A stretch of 64,000 bases of DNA from NCBI GenBank assembly GCA_024703915.1, contig CP087969.1, forward strand, positions 3,348,001 through 3,412,000, given 5' to 3'. The notes under the pieces were generated by a model, which had not been told where the DNA came from, did no database searches, and was given only the letters and a program-made list of their open reading frames with translations. Shown piece by piece: positions 10,212 through 22,100 of this stretch (position 1 is the first letter of the stretch; each line of letters opens with the position of its first letter). Source of the DNA: Massilia sp. H-1. GTDB lineage: Bacteria; Pseudomonadota; Gammaproteobacteria; Burkholderiales; Burkholderiaceae_D. The position numbers and the translations under genes were made by a program.

Positions 10212-10979
10212 ATGCGCAGTCCCATCGTCCTCGTACCAGCATGCACGCGGCAGTTCGGAGAGCATCCTTACTACGCGGCGCAGATCAAATATGTCGAAGC
10301 CGTCGTCACGGGCATCGCTGCTGCGCCCCTGATCGTGCCTGCGCTGGGCGAACGGCTCGACATCGACACCATGCTGTCCGTATGCGACGGCGTGATGCTG
10401 ACCGGGTCCGCCTCCAATGTGCACCCCAGCCACTACGGCGCGGACGTGCTCGACCCCGCGCTGCCGCAAGACCCGGCGCGCGACGCCACCACGCTGCCGC
10501 TGATCCGCGCCGCCCTCAAGCGCGGCATTCCCATCATTGCGGTGTGCCGCGGTTTCCAGGAAATGAACGTCGCGCTGGGCGGCAGCCTGCACCAGGCCGT
10601 GCAGGATGTCGAAGGCAAGATGGATCACCGCGAACCGCCCGGCCTCCCGCTCGACCAACAGTACGCGCCCGCGCACAAGATCGCGCTGGAGCCGGGCGGT
10701 AAGCTGCAGCACATTCTTGGCGGCGCCGCCGAAACGATGGTCAATTCCCTGCACGGCCAGGGTGTGGACCGGCTCGCGCCCGGCGTCGCGGTCGAGGCCA
10801 GGTCCCCGGACGGACTGGTCGAAGCCTTCTCGGTACCGGCGGCGCCCGGCTTTTCGCTGGCGCTGCAATGGCATCCCGAGTGGCGCCTGGACGAGAACCC
10901 TGATTCGATGCGCATGTTCGGCGCATTCGGCGACGCCTGCCGCGCCTACCGCGCCCGCCACGGAAGCCATATTCCCTAG
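10212..10979 (+). CDS. puuD: Gamma-glutamyl-gamma-aminobutyrate hydrolase (class I GATase-like)
   Basis: Hydrolyses gamma-glutamyl-GABA to glutamate and GABA, the last gamma-glutamyl step of putrescine degradation. Intact 255-residue frame. The nucleophile elbow is in IPIIAVCRGFQEMNVALGG (Cys at about 116), and the His-x-Glu pair is in LALQWHPEWRLDENPDS. The dedicated PuuD signature VTGSASNVHPSHYG-type segment is present near residue 62. The ATG at 10212 starts MRSPIVLVPACTRQFG. It heads a rightward group with the glutamine-synthetase-like gene and the aminotransferase, which supports the substrate assignment. Confidence 0.9.
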   Translation: MRSPIVLVPACTRQFGEHPYYAAQIKYVEAVVTGIAAAPLIVPALGERLDIDTMLSVCDGVMLTGSASNVHPSHYGADVLDPALPQDPARDATTLPLIRAALKRGIPIIAVCRGFQEMNVALGGSLHQAVQDVEGKMDHREPPGLPLDQQYAPAHKIALEPGGKLQHILGGAAETMVNSLHGQGVDRLAPGVAVEARSPDGLVEAFSVPAAPGFSLALQWHPEWRLDENPDSMRMFGAFGDACRAYRARHGSHIP

Positions 10980-11063
10980 CTTCGCTTGCCATCCTCCAGT
11001 TCCCAAAGCACGCACGCGGCCCGACGCGGCCGGGCGTTTGAGCAAAACTTCAGAGAGACCAAC

Positions 11064-12436
11064 ATGGCAATTCATGAAAACTTTACCTACACAGACATGG
11101 ATCTGTGGCTGAACGAAAAACGGGTCACGGAAATCGAATGTCTGATTCCCGATCTGACCGGGGTCGCGCAAGGGCAAAATCCTCCCGCGTGCCAAATTCA
11201 CGCAGGAGCGCGGCATGCGCATCCCGGAAGCGGTACTCAGCATGACCGTGACCGGCAACTACCCGGTGGCGGACGGACCGTATGACCGCGCCATCTCCAC
11301 CACCGACAGCGACATGATTCTCAAGGCCGATCCCACCACCATCACCATGGTGCCGTGGGCGGTGGACCCGACCGCGCAGGTGATCCACGACTGCTATTTC
11401 GCCGACGGCAAACTGGTCGACTTCGCGCCGCGCACCGTGCTGCGGCGCGTGCTCAAGCTGTACGAGGACAAGGGCTGGAAGCCGGTGGTGGCGCCCGAGC
11501 TCGAGTTCTACCTGACGGCCAAGAACATGGATCCGGACCTGCCCCTGAAACCGCCGATCGGCCGCAGCGGCCGCGCCGAAACCAGCCGCCAGGTGTACAG
11601 CATCGACGCCGTCAATGAATTCGATCCGCTGTTCGAAGACATCTACGACTACTGCGACCTGATGAACCTGGACGTCGACACCCTGATCCACGAGATCGGC
11701 GCCTAGCCAGATGGAGATCAACTTCCAGCATGGCGATCCGCTCGGGCTGGCCGACAAGGTGTTCTTCTTCAAGCGCACGCTGCGCGAAGCGGCGCTCAAG
11801 CACGACATGTACGCCACCTTCATGGCCAAGCCGATGGCAGGCGAACCCGGTTCGGCCATGCACGTGCACCAGAGCGTGGTCGACACCAAGACCGGCCTGA
11901 ATATCTTCAGCAAGGAAGACGGCTCCGCTTCGCCCCTGTTCAAGCAGTACATCGGCGGCCTGCAGCGCTACATGCCGTCGGCGATGGCGATCGTCGCGCC
12001 CTACGTCAATTCCTACCGTCGCATCGTGCGCCACACGGCGGCGCCGATCAACATCCAGTGGGGACTGGATAACCGCACGGTGGGCTTCCGCGTACCCGAG
12101 TCGGGGGTGCAGGACCGGCGCGTCGAAAACCGCATCATCGGCGCCGATGCCAATCCCTATCTGGCACTGGCGGTCACGCTCGCCTGCGGCTACCTCGGCA
12201 TGACCGAGCAGCTCGAGCCGACCCCGATGATGACCGGCAGCGCCTACGAGATGCCGTTCGAACTGCCGCAAGGCTTGCCCGAAGCGCTGCACATGCTGCG
12301 CGCCGAAGACAAGCTGCGCACCGTGCTGGGCGAGCGCTTCATCGATGTCTACGCCGCCATCAAGGACCTGGAGCATCAGGAATTCATGACCGTCATCAGT
12401 CCGTGGGAGCGCGAGCACCTGCTGCTGCACGTCTGA
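11064..12436 (+). CDS. puuA: Glutamine synthetase family protein, probable gamma-glutamylputrescine synthetase
   Basis: ATP-dependent ligase that probably joins glutamate to putrescine. It has a GS fold: the beta-grasp domain near the start, VVAPELEFYL (metal Glu), then FQHGDPLGLADKVFFFK, GSAMHVHQSV, NSYRRIV and ADANPYLALA, ending in SPWEREHLLLHV. The order next to puuD and a class III aminotransferase favours PuuA/SpuB over true GlnA, and the usual GlnA adenylylation-tail motif is not seen. Two lesions: an indel near 11175 (VAQGQN where GVARGKILPRAKF is expected) and a TAG at 11701-11708. The second is repaired by GCCGGC to IGAGQMEINF. About 457 residues. Confidence 0.85.
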
Positions 12437-12459
12437 TCACTTTCGCCGAGAGGTCCATC

Positions 12460-13882
12460 ATGCCACCCCAAGCGTTCAATCCGGCCACCAACGACGTCTA
12501 CGACACCGCCGCGCTGCGCAAGCTCGACGCGGCCCATTACCTGCATCCGTTTACCGACCACGCCGCCCTCAAGGCCAAGGGCGTGCGCGTGATGGTGCGC
12601 GGCGACGGCATCTACCTGTGGGATTCGGAAGGCAACAAGATCCTCGACGGGATGTCCGGCCTGTGGTGCGTCAATGTCGGCTACGGCCGCACGCGCATCT
12701 CGGACGCGGTCTACCGCCAGATGGAGACGCTGCCCTTCTATAACAGCTTCTTCAACACCACCAACGTCCCGGCGGTGAACCTGGCCGCGCTGCTGGTCGA
12801 ATTGTCGCCGCCGCAGTTCAATCACGTGTTCTTTACCGGCTCCGGCTCGGAAGCGAACGACACCAACCTGCGCATGGTCCGCCGCTACTGGGACCTGCAA
12901 GGCTGCCCGCAGCGCCATACCGTCATCAGCCGCTACAACGCCTATCACGGCAGCACCGTGGCCGGGTCGGCCCTGGGCGGCATGGAAGGCATGCACGAGC
13001 AGGCCTAAGCACGCTGCCCGGCATCGAACACATCGGCCAGCCCAACTGGTTCGAGTCCGGCCAGGGCATGAGCGAGAACGCATTCGGCCTGGTTGCCGCA
13101 TAGCTGGCTGGAAAAGAAGATTCTTGAAGTCGGACCGGACAAGGTGGCCGCCTTCATCGGCGAGCCGGTGCAGGGCGCGGGCGGGGTGGTGATCCCGCCG
13201 CCCACCTACTGGCCCGAGATCCAGCGCATCTGCGACAAGTACGGCGTGCTGCTGATCGCCGACGAAGTCATTTGCGGCTTCGGCCGCCTGGGCGCGTGGT
13301 TCGCGTCCGAGCTGATGGGCATCAAGCCCGACCTGATCACCTTTGCCAAGGGCGTCACCTCAGGCTACGTGCCGCTCGGCGGCGTGCTCGTGGGTGACCG
13401 CGTGGCCAAAGTGCTGACCGAAAAAGGCGGCGACTTCAATCACGGCTTTACCTATTCGGGCCACCCGGTGGCCTGCGCGGCCGCGCTGGAAAACCTGCGC
13501 ATCATCCTGGACGAACAGCTGGTGTCGAAGGTGGCGCTGGAAACGGGGCCCTACCTCAAAGCCAAGTTCGCCGCGCTGGGCGAGCATCCGCTGGTGGGCT
13601 ACACCAGCAGCCTGGGTTTCGTGGCGGGGCTCAATCTGGTGAAGAAAAGGCGGCGAACCCGCACGACTGCACGCTGTTCGATCCGGATCTGGGTGTGGGA
13701 ATGATCTGCCGCGGCCACATGTTCGACAACGGCATCATCATGCGCGCGGTGGGCGACCGGATGATCATCGCGCCGCCGCTGGTGATGACGTGCGCGCAGA
13801 TCGACGAAATGATCGCCCTGATCAGGCGCAGTCTGGACGCCACGCTGGCCGAACTGCGGCAGCGTGGCTGGGTGAAGGCTTA
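12460..13882 (+). CDS. Class III aminotransferase, probable putrescine (or polyamine)-pyruvate aminotransferase
   Basis: PLP-dependent omega-aminotransferase of the SpuC/YgjG-like group. It starts MPPQAFNPATNDVYDTAALRK. PLP-binding words include FTGSGSEANDTNLRM, VISRYNAYHGSTVAG and LLIADEVICGFGRLG; the Schiff-base lysine is in LITFAKGVTSGYVPLGG. Interruptions occur at 13003-13010 (TAA, repaired by GCCGGC to EQAGTLPGIEHIG), near 13100, and near 13650. It ends ELRQRGWVKA, TAG at 13880-13882, overlapping the convergent symporter stop by three bases. With puuA, puuD and the aldehyde dehydrogenase it suggests both gamma-glutamylated and direct transamination routes for diamines. Exact substrate is inferred. 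Confidence 0.85.
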
Positions 13883-15329
13883 GCGCTCTTTCAGGTCCTT
13901 GAGGACCTGTGGTGCGAGCGAACCGCCGACCATGCCGATGAGCGCGGCGATCAGGCCTAGGCCAGCTGGCCCGGGAAGTGTTCGCCCAGGGTCGTGATCT
14001 GCGGGAAGTAGATGATCCAGGTGGTCAGGCCCAGGCCGATCGAGACGATCGCGCCCTGGCTGGTGGCACGTTTCCAGTACAGGCCCATCACCAGCGGCAC
14101 GAAGGCGGCCACCAGCGTGACCTGGTAGGCGGCCGACACCAGGTCGTAGATCGGCGTGCCCTTCATCTTGATCGCGTAGGCCAGCACCAGGGCCGCGAAC
14201 ACGATGATGGTGCAGCGGACCGCGAACAGCTGCTGGCGGTCGGTCAGGCCCGGGCGCAGGTGCTTGTAGATGTTCTCGACAAAGCTGGTCGACGGCGCCA
14301 GCAGCGTGGCCGAGGAGGTGCTCTTGATCGCCGACAGCAGCGCGCCGAAGAACAGGATCTGCATCACCAGCGGCATCTTGGTCATCACGAAGGTCGGCAG
14401 CAGGCGCTGGTAGTCGTTCTTGGCCATCTCCATGCCGCTTTCGCCCAGCACCAGCACGGCGCAGGCGACGATGAACATGGGGACGGCGGCGAACAGGATG
14501 TAGCTGGCGCCGCCGATGATGGCGCCGGTGCGCGCGGTCGGCGCGTTCTTGGCCGACATCACGCGCTGGAACACGTCCTGCTGGGGAATGGAGCCGAGCA
14601 TCATGGTCAGCGCGGCGCCGATGAAGAAGGCGATGTCATGGAAGGATGCTTAGAGCGGCAGGAAGTTCCACAGGTCCTTCTGGTTGGCCATGTCGATCAC
14701 CTTGTCGGCGCCATGCCATGGGTCGGCCGAGAAGAAGGCGATCACGGACAGGCCGATCACGAGCACGATCATTTGAATGAAGTCGGTCACGGCCACGGCC
14801 AGGAAGCCATGCTTAGCCACGACGTAGATCAGCACCAGCAGGGTACCGATGATCATGCCCCAGGCTTCGCTCATGGCGCCGTTGGTCAGCACCGAGAACA
14901 CCAGGCCGAGCGCGGTGATCTGGGCCGCGACCCAGCCCAGGTAGGACAGGATGATGGCGGCCGAGCAGAACACTTCGACGCCCTTGCCGTAGCGCTGGCG
15001 GTAGTAGTCGCCGATGGTGAGCAGGTTCAGTTTGTAGAGGCGGGCGGCGAAGAACATGCCGACCAAAATCAGGCAGGTGCTTAGGCGCCGAACGGGTCTT
15101 CGACGATCGAACTGAGGCCGCCCTGGACGAAGCGGGCCGGGATGCCCATCACGGTTTCGGCGCCGAACCAGGTCGCGAAGGTGGTGGTCACCACCATGAT
15201 GAGGGGCAGGCTGCGGTAGAATGATGGCAAAGTCGGCGGTATTTTTGATGCGCGTGCTTAAGCCCACAGGCCGATGCCGAGCGTGCCGAGCATGTACAGC
15301 ACCACACAGGTGATCAGTGTGTAATTCAT
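13879..15329 (-). CDS. Sodium:solute symporter (SSS family)
   Basis: Polytopic inner-membrane Na+-coupled uptake carrier of about 483 residues. It starts MNYTLITCVVLYMLG. Hydrophobic helices are recognisable throughout, for example LILVGMFFAARLYKLNLL, YLGWVAAQITALGLVFSVL, LGTLLVLIYVVAKHG-like segments and MIVLVIGLSVIAFF. It ends AALIGMVGGSLAPQ then VLKDLKER. Lesions at 15256-15263, 15079-15086, 14811-14818, 14648-14656 and 13955-13962 split the frame. It sits inside the putrescine cluster, convergent with the aminotransferase, so a polyamine, GABA or proline-like amino acid is a plausible substrate. The family is secure; the substrate is not. Confidence 0.85.
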
Positions 15330-15439
15330 GTAATGTTTACTCCAGAGGAAACAAAGGCTGAATAGTGCCGCAGGGAAATATCGGACGGCCGGAAAATCCG
15401 TGGATTATAGCCGGTTGAAAACGACGAATGGAGATTGCG

Positions 15440-16932
15440 ATGGCAGAAAAAAATGGCATGACCGCGCGGCCGCGCTGGAGACCGACGGCCGCGCATTCAT
15501 CGGCGGGCAGCGTGTCTGGGCCCGCTCCGGACAGCGCTTCGACAACCCGTCCCCGATCGACGGCCGGGTGCTGGGGTCGGTCGCGCGTGCGACGGCGCCG
15601 ACGTCGACGCGGCCGTGGCGTCCGCCCGGGCCGCCTTCGAGGACCGGCGCTGGGCCTAGGCCAGGCTCCGGCCCAGCGCAAGCGCACCCTGATCAAGTTC
15701 GCCGACCTCATTCTCGCGCACCGCGAGGAGCTCGCGCTGCTCGAAACGCTCGACATGGGCAAACCGATCAAATACAGCCAGAGCGTGGACGTGCCGTCCG
15801 CCGCCAACTGCATCCGCTGGTACGGCGAAGCGGTCGACAAGATCTACGACGAGATCGCCCCCCACCGCCGATGACAGCCTGGCCCTGATCACGCGCGAGC
15901 CGGTGGGCGTGGTGGCGGCCATCGTGCCGTGGAATTATCCGATGATCATGGCCGCCTGGAAGATCGCCCCGGCGCTCGCCATGCCTAACAACAGCGTGGT
16001 CCTCAAGCCGTCCGAAAAATCGCCGCTGACGGCGCTGCGCCTGGCCGAAATCGCCATGGAAGCGGGCTTGCCCATCCGGCGTGTTCAACGTCGTTCCCGG
16101 CTACGGCCACGAGGCCGGGGCCGCGCTGGCGCTGCACATGGACGTGGACTGCATCGGCTTTACCGGCTCGACCCGTACCGGCAAGCAGATCGTCCAGATG
16201 GCGGGGCAGTCCAACCTCAAGCGCGCCTGGACTGAACTGGGCGGCAAATCGGCCAACATCGTGTGCGCCGATTGCCCGGACCTGGACGCGGCCGTCAGCG
16301 CGGCGATCGGCTCGATCTACTTCAACCAGGGCGAGAGCTGCAACGCGCCTTCGCGCCTGTTCGTGGAAGCTTCGGTCAAGGATGCCTTCCTCGACAAGGC
16401 GCTGGCCATGATGCCCTCGTTCCAGCCGGGCGACCCGCTCGACGAAGCGACCGTGATGGGCGCCATCGTCGACGCCGTCCAAATGAAAACCGTCATGGGC
16501 TATATCGAGCAGGGCAAGGCAGTCGGCGCCAGCCTGCTGTTCGGCAGGCACGGCCGCGCGAAGAGACGGGCGGCTTCTACATCACTCCCACGCTGTTCGA
16601 CAAGGTCGACAGCAGCATGAGCATCGCGTCCGAAGAGATCTTCGGGCCGGTGCTGTCGGTGCTCAGTTTTACCGACATCGACGACGCCGTGCGCCAGGCC
16701 AATGCCACGCCCTATGGCTTGCAGGCGGCCGTATGGACGCGCGATATCAGCCGCGCGATCCGCACCGCGCGTGCGCTGCGGGCCTAGCACCGTGCACGTG
16801 AACCAGTACGACGGCGACGACATCACCGTGCCCTTCGGCGGCTACAAGCAGTCGGGCAACGGCCGCGACAAGTCGCTGCACGCCTTCGACAAATACACAG
16901 AACTGAAAACCACGTGGATACGGATCGATTGA
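15440..16932 (+). CDS. Aldehyde dehydrogenase, probable gamma-glutamyl-gamma-aminobutyraldehyde dehydrogenase
   Basis: NAD(P)+-dependent ALDH, likely PuuC-like, oxidising gamma-glutamyl-GABA aldehyde or another omega-amino aldehyde. Visible are [75 protein letters not shown] (general-base Glu), [15 protein letters not shown] (catalytic Cys), and [20 protein letters not shown], ending in [11 protein letters not shown]. About 497 residues. An A-run at the fourth codon appears to have lost frame. Other breaks lie near 15590, 15654-15661, 15870, 16075, 16550 and 16782-16788. The context between putrescine genes favours PuuC. The stop overlaps the putative PPTase start. Confidence 0.87.
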
Positions 16933-17562
16933 CCCCGCTCGTGCTGCTTACGAAGGCGTGCCGTCGCAGGTGCGGGTCTGGCTGGTTGACGTGATGCGCG
17001 ACGAAGTCTGCCTCGACGGGCTGGACGCGGCCGAGCGCGCGCGTGCCTGCACTACCGCCAGCACGAGAGCCGCCTGCGGTTCTCCGAAACGCGCCTGGCG
17101 CTGCGCACCTTGCTTGGTTGGCGGCTCGGCACGGCGCCTGGAAGCGGTGCCGCTGGCGGCCGCCGCGCACGGCAAGCCCCAGCTGGTAGATGGCGCCTTG
17201 CAGTTCAATGTCACGCATTGCAGGGCAGTACGCGCTGGTGGCGATTTCCGATGCGGCGCCGGTCGGCATCGACCTCGAACGCATCGACCTCGCGCGCCCG
17301 TTCGCCGACATGGCGGCCGCCTATTATTCAGCGGCGGAGCAGGCAGCCTGCCGCGATGATCCCGAAGCCTTTTTCCAGCTCTGGAGCTGCAAGGAAGCGC
17401 TGGTCAAAGCCTGGGGCACGGGCATCGGCGGCGGCTTGCTTGGCGCTGGCCGCTGAAGGCGAGCAATGGCAGGCGGCGCCAAACGGTGCGGCAACTGCGC
17501 CGGGCCGGGTCTGGCGGATCGCCGCGCCGCACGGTTATGTGGCCGCGCTGGCTATAGCGTAG
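16929..17562 (+). CDS. 4'-phosphopantetheinyl transferase, Sfp/EntD type
   Basis: Transfers phosphopantetheine from CoA to carrier-domain serines. It is needed to activate the EntB aryl-carrier and NRPS thiolation domains encoded just to the right. Magnesium/CoA motifs are visible: [16 protein letters not shown] and [20 protein letters not shown]. The N-terminal half has an arginine-rich region and [17 protein letters not shown] text. The start is uncertain: a TTG at 16929 overlapping the ALDH stop is proposed, with an indel around 16948 and more near 17050 and 17225. The stop TAG 17560-17562 overlaps the convergent entA stop. About 210 residues, typical for the family. Confidence 0.85.
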
Positions 17563-18301
17563 CGCCGCCGTCCACGCGCAGGTCGTGCATGGTGATGTGG
17601 CGCGCGCTGTCGGACGCCAGAAAGCACACCGCCTCGGCGATGTCGTGCGCGCTGGCGATGCGTCCCAGCGGGATGCCGAGCCGGTAGCTTTCGGGCGCAG
17701 CTAAGCGATCACCCGCCGTTCGCTGCCTAAGCATCGGTCCACAGCTGGCGCTGCATGTCGGTATCGGTCGAACCGGGCGAGACGACATTGCAGCGGATTC
17801 CGAACTCGGCCAGCTCCAGCCCCAGGCAGCGCGTGAACTGCGCCGACGCGGCCTTGGACGCGGCGTAGGCCGCCATCTGCTGGCGCGGCACCGAGGCCGC
17901 GTTCGACCCCACCGTCACGATCGTCCCGCGCCGCCGCGCCACCATGCGCGCGCGACCGCGCGGCACAGGCGGAACACGCCATGCCGGCGTTGACGTCAAA
18001 GGTGCGATGCCACTGCGCGTCCGTCATGCGCAGCGCTTCGGCACCGCATGCAGGATGCTTAAGCCACGTTGACCAGAATGGCCACCGGACCGAGCTCGCA
18101 TTCGATCCGGTCGATGGCCTGCTCGACCGCCGTGCTGTCGGTCACGTCAAGCGCGATCCCCAGCGCGATGCCCGGCCCTTGCGCACCCTTGATGTCGATC
18201 CCGGCCACGATCGCGCCGCGCGCGGCGAGCGCCTCTGCCACCGCCGCCCCGATGCCTTGCGCCGCACCACTGACGACGGCCACTTTGCCTTCAAACTGCA
18301 T
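17552..18301 (-). CDS. entA: 2,3-dihydro-2,3-dihydroxybenzoate dehydrogenase (SDR)
   Basis: Last step of 2,3-dihydroxybenzoate synthesis, NAD+-dependent. The SDR N-terminus [20 protein letters not shown] carries TGxxxGIG as SGAAQGIG, followed by the Asp motif IALDVTD. The catalytic region is seen as [20 protein letters not shown] (YxxxK). It ends [14 protein letters not shown]. About 249 residues. Breaks at 18057-18064 (TTAA), near 17945, 17725-17732 and 17701. It is the last gene of the leftward ent operon; the ATG overlaps the SIP stop by 11 bases. Cluster context (EntB, EntC and EntE) decides EntA over a generic SDR. Confidence 0.9.
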
Positions 18302-19129
18302 CCGCGACTCCTTCAAAGCGATCCATGATCCGGTGCCGCTCGGCGTGGTAAGCCTCTTCCGTGTGGCGCTCCTTCCAGTAAGGAACCGCGTACATCGCCT
18401 CGGGCGGAATGCCGCGTTCGTGCAGCAGGTGTTCGCAGCAGCTCACCACCTGCTTAGGCTTTCGCCCGCCAGCGTGACCGAGACGGTGCCGGGCGGCCAG
18501 CGCAGCGCGCGCACCGCGTCCACCAGCAGGGTGCTGGCGCCAGGCCATCTCGCTGCCGCGAATCAGCCAGTGCAGAGTGATGCCGTCGGGGCGGGGCAGG
18601 GTCTGCATTTGGTCGCTGCCCGCGATTTCGACCAGCACATGGCCGCGCGCATTGTGCGGCAGCTGGGCCAGCACCGAGGCCAGCACCGCCAGCGCGCTCG
18701 GGTCGCCGAACAGCAGGTAGCACGCGGCGCCCGGCACAAAGCGCGGCGGTCCGCCCGGCCCCGCCACGCCGATGGCGTCGCCCGCGCGCCGCCCGCATCG
18801 CCCAGCCGGAGGCCGGACCGTCGTCGCCGTGCAGCACAAAGTCCACGCCCAGTTCATCTAGCCCCGGGATCGTAGGTGCTGACGGTGTAGGTGCGCGCGA
18901 TCGGGCGCACATCGGCGGGCGGCCATTGGGGGCCGTCGGGACCGAGCGTGGGCAGTACCGGCTCAAGCTGTCCGGGACGGGCCAGCAGCAGCTTGATGTG
19001 CGCGCCCTCGGACGCCTCAGGAAAACCGGCCAGCGCGGGGCCGCCCAGGATCACGCGCCGCATGTGGGCGCTCAGTTGTTCGGTTCGGACCACGCGCAGC
19101 AGTCGCGGTGGCGTGCGTTTGACGCTCAT
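18291..19129 (-). CDS. Siderophore-interacting protein (ViuB/SIP flavoprotein)
   Basis: Cytoplasmic FAD-dependent ferric-siderophore reductase that probably releases iron after uptake. It starts [20 protein letters not shown]. The flavin-binding motif [11 protein letters not shown] is at about residue 80, and the C-terminal SIP half includes [33 protein letters not shown] and [20 protein letters not shown]. About 279 residues. Frame breaks lie near 18860, 18790, 18540 and at 18452-18459 (TTAGG lesion). Its ATG overlaps the inferred NRPS stop (ATGA). As written the NRPS frame runs straight into it, which I attribute to an indel near 19170. It sits between the NRPS and entA in the Fur-controlled operon. 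Confidence 0.88.
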
Positions 19130-22100
19130 TGGGATCCTTTGGAAAGTGGTGTGGCCAGCCGCGCTGCAGAGTACGCGGCCGATGTGGGCGAGCGGCGCCG
19201 GGCGGCTCATCGTGTTGTGGCTGCTGGCGATATCGGTCAGGTCCATGCGGCCGCCCACGTAGGGTGCCCATTGCTGCCAGTCGGGCGCGTCGGGACCGCG
19301 CTCGCTGGCGCGGAAGAACAGCAGATCGCCGTCGTAGCGGCGGTGGCGCAGGCCGCGGTAGATGCGCATGGTGTGCAGCGCCATGCCGGTCATGCGCGCC
19401 AGTTCGGCGTCGCTGGCGCCAAGCCAGCGTGCTGCCGGGCTGGCAAAGCGCGCCAGCAGGGCTTCGCGCGATAAAGGCTGGCCGTCGTCGCCATTGGCCG
19501 ACGCGCCGATCACGTCCAGCAGCGCCAGCATGGCGTCGCGCTCCACCGGTTCCGGCTTGCCGTGCCAGATGTCGCTCGGGTAGGCGTCCATCATGGCCAG
19601 CAGCGAGACTGTCTGGCTAGGCTTCGCACAACCGCACCGCCAGCGCGTGCGCCACACCGCCGCCGGACGACCAGCCCAGCAGGCGATACGGCCCGGTCGG
19701 CTGCTGGGCGCGGATCAGCGCCAGGTAGTCGCCGACCATTGCGTCCGCATCCATCGGCGCAGTGCCGGTCAGGCCGCGCGCCTGCAGGCCGAACACCGGC
19801 ACCTGCGGCAGATGGCGCGCCAGGCCCAGGTAGCACCAGGCCAGCCCCTCGGCCGGATGAATGCAGAACAGCGCCGGGCCGGTGCCCGGCTGGATCGGCA
19901 GCAGCGGGGCGAATTCGGCGCCGCGCGCGGCCGGCGGTGGCGCATGGCCGTCCAGCGTGGCCAGCGACTGCGCCAGCGCGGCGACGGTCGGATGGCGGAA
20001 CAGCGCCGACACCGCGACCTCGCGCCCGAGCGCGATGCCAAGCCGGTTGGCGACCTGGATCGCCTGCAGCGACTTGCCGCCCAGCGCGAAGAAATCGTCG
20101 TGGACGGACGGCGCGCCGATGCCGAGCACTTCGCGCCATACGCGTGTCACGGTCTGTTCGAGTTCCGTCATGCTTGCGCCATCGCAGCTATCCGGCGTGG
20201 CCGCGTCAAGACACAGCGCCTTGCGGTCGATCTTGCCGTTGCGGTTGCGCGGCAGGCTGGCGCGCGCCGCGTAGAACGAAGGGATCGCGGCGGCGGCAAG
20301 CCGTTCGGACAGGAAGGCGCGCAGCGCGGCGGCGGGCGGCGCCGGCTCGCCTGCGGCCACGAAGGCCGTCAGCTGCCCGCCGTCGTTAGCCACCACGGCC
20401 GCCTCGCGCATGCCCGGGTAGGCCAGCAGCGCCGCCTCGATCTCGAGCGGGTCGATGCGCTGCCCGCTGATCTTGAGTTCGCCGTCGCGCCGTCCCAGGT
20501 AGCGCAACTGGCCGTCGTCGCCGAGGATCACGCGGTCACCGGTGCGGTAGGCGCGCGGCGCGCCGGGCAGCGCATCGAGGCGGATGAAGCGCTGCGCCGT
20601 CAGCTCCGGCTGGCCCAGATAGCCGCGCGCCAGCGTGTTCCCCATCAGGCAAAGCTCGCCTTCGGCGCCGATCGCGACCGGCTGCAGCCCGTCGTCAACG
20701 ACCGCGATGTCCAGCCCGGCCAGTGGGCGGCCGACAGGCAGCGGTCCGTCCGATTGCGCACCGGTCAGCACGGCCGTGGTGCAGATGACGGTCGCTTCGG
20801 TCGGACCATAGGTATTGAGCAGGACTGCGTTGGCCCGCCACTGTGCCACGCGCGCCGCCATCGCGGCCTCACCGCCGATGATCACTAGCCGCACGCAGTC
20901 GGGCAGGGCGCCCTGTCCCTGGGCGATGCCATAAGCCAGTTCGTGCCAGAACGCGGTCGGCAGGTCGAGCACCGTGATGCGGCGCTGCGCGCAAGCGTCC
21001 AGAAAGCGCGGCAGCGATTCGATCATCGCGTCGTTGCGCAGCACCAGCGTCGCACCGGTGCACAGGGGCAGGAAGATCTCTTCCACGCTGGCGTCGAAAT
21101 GCAGGGGCGCGAATTGCAGCACACGGTCGTTGGGATGCATCTGGTAGCGCAGGCTGGCGGCGGCGACAAAATGCGCCAGCGCGCTGCGCTCGATCATGAC
21201 CCCGTTCGGCCGTCCGCTGGTGCCGGACGTGTAGATGATGTAGGCAAGGCTGGCGCCCGGCAGCCCATGACGTCATTGGCGCGCTGGCCTCGGCATCCTC
21301 GTCCAGGCAAAGCTGCGCGCCGCTCACCAGCGCCGCGTGGCGGCGCAGCGTGAGTACCAGCTGCGGCGTGGCGTCCGCCAGTACCGCCGCGATGCGCAGC
21401 ACGGGTCCGCCGGGGTCGAGCGGAATGTAGGCGCCATGCCACCCACAGGACGGCCAGCAGCGCGACGATGGTGCGCGGTTCGCGCGGCAGCAGCACCGCC
21501 ACGCGGCTGTCGGCGCGCACCCCGTGCGCGCGCAGCCGGGCCGCGAGCGCCATGACCTGAGATAGCAGCGCGGCATACGTGAGCTGCGCGCCATCCTGTT
21601 CGAGCGCGATGCGCTGCGGCGTGGCCTGCGCGTGCTGCGCCAGCAGCGCCAGCACCGCTTGTGGCGCGGCGGGGAGCGGGCCGCCGGAGAGCAGTGCGGC
21701 CGCGCGCGCAGGCAGCACTTGCGCGATCGGCTGTTGCGGCGCGTTCGTCAGTGCCGACAGGGCCGCCAGCAGGCTCTCGTGCAGGCGGGCGACGGCAGCC
21801 TCGTCGTAGGCGGCCGGATTGGCTTCCAGGTCGCAGCGCACGCCGTCCGCGCGCGGCGCGATGGTCAGCGACAGGTCCTCGACCGGGCCGGCGGGAAACC
21901 GGAAGCGCGCGCGGCCCAGCGTGCCGAATGCGGGCGGCCGGTCGAAAGGCATGATGTTGATCACGGCGCCGAACAGGCGCCGCCTGCCGCCCGCCATGCC
22001 CAGCGCCTGCTTGAGATGCTCATAGCGGAAGCGCTGGTGCCTGCGCACGCTGCGCAGCTCGAACATCACATTGCGCGACAGCTGTGCCAGCGTCTGCGCC

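Noticed and set aside
13978..15084. 368-codon plus-strand open frame opposite the symporter
   Set aside because: Low-complexity H/G/D/Q text with no family features; it mirrors the membrane-protein gene on the minus strand.
16929..17562. Holo-ACP synthase (AcpS)
   Set aside because: Length and the [15 protein letters not shown] motif fit the Sfp/EntD type, and the siderophore context agrees.
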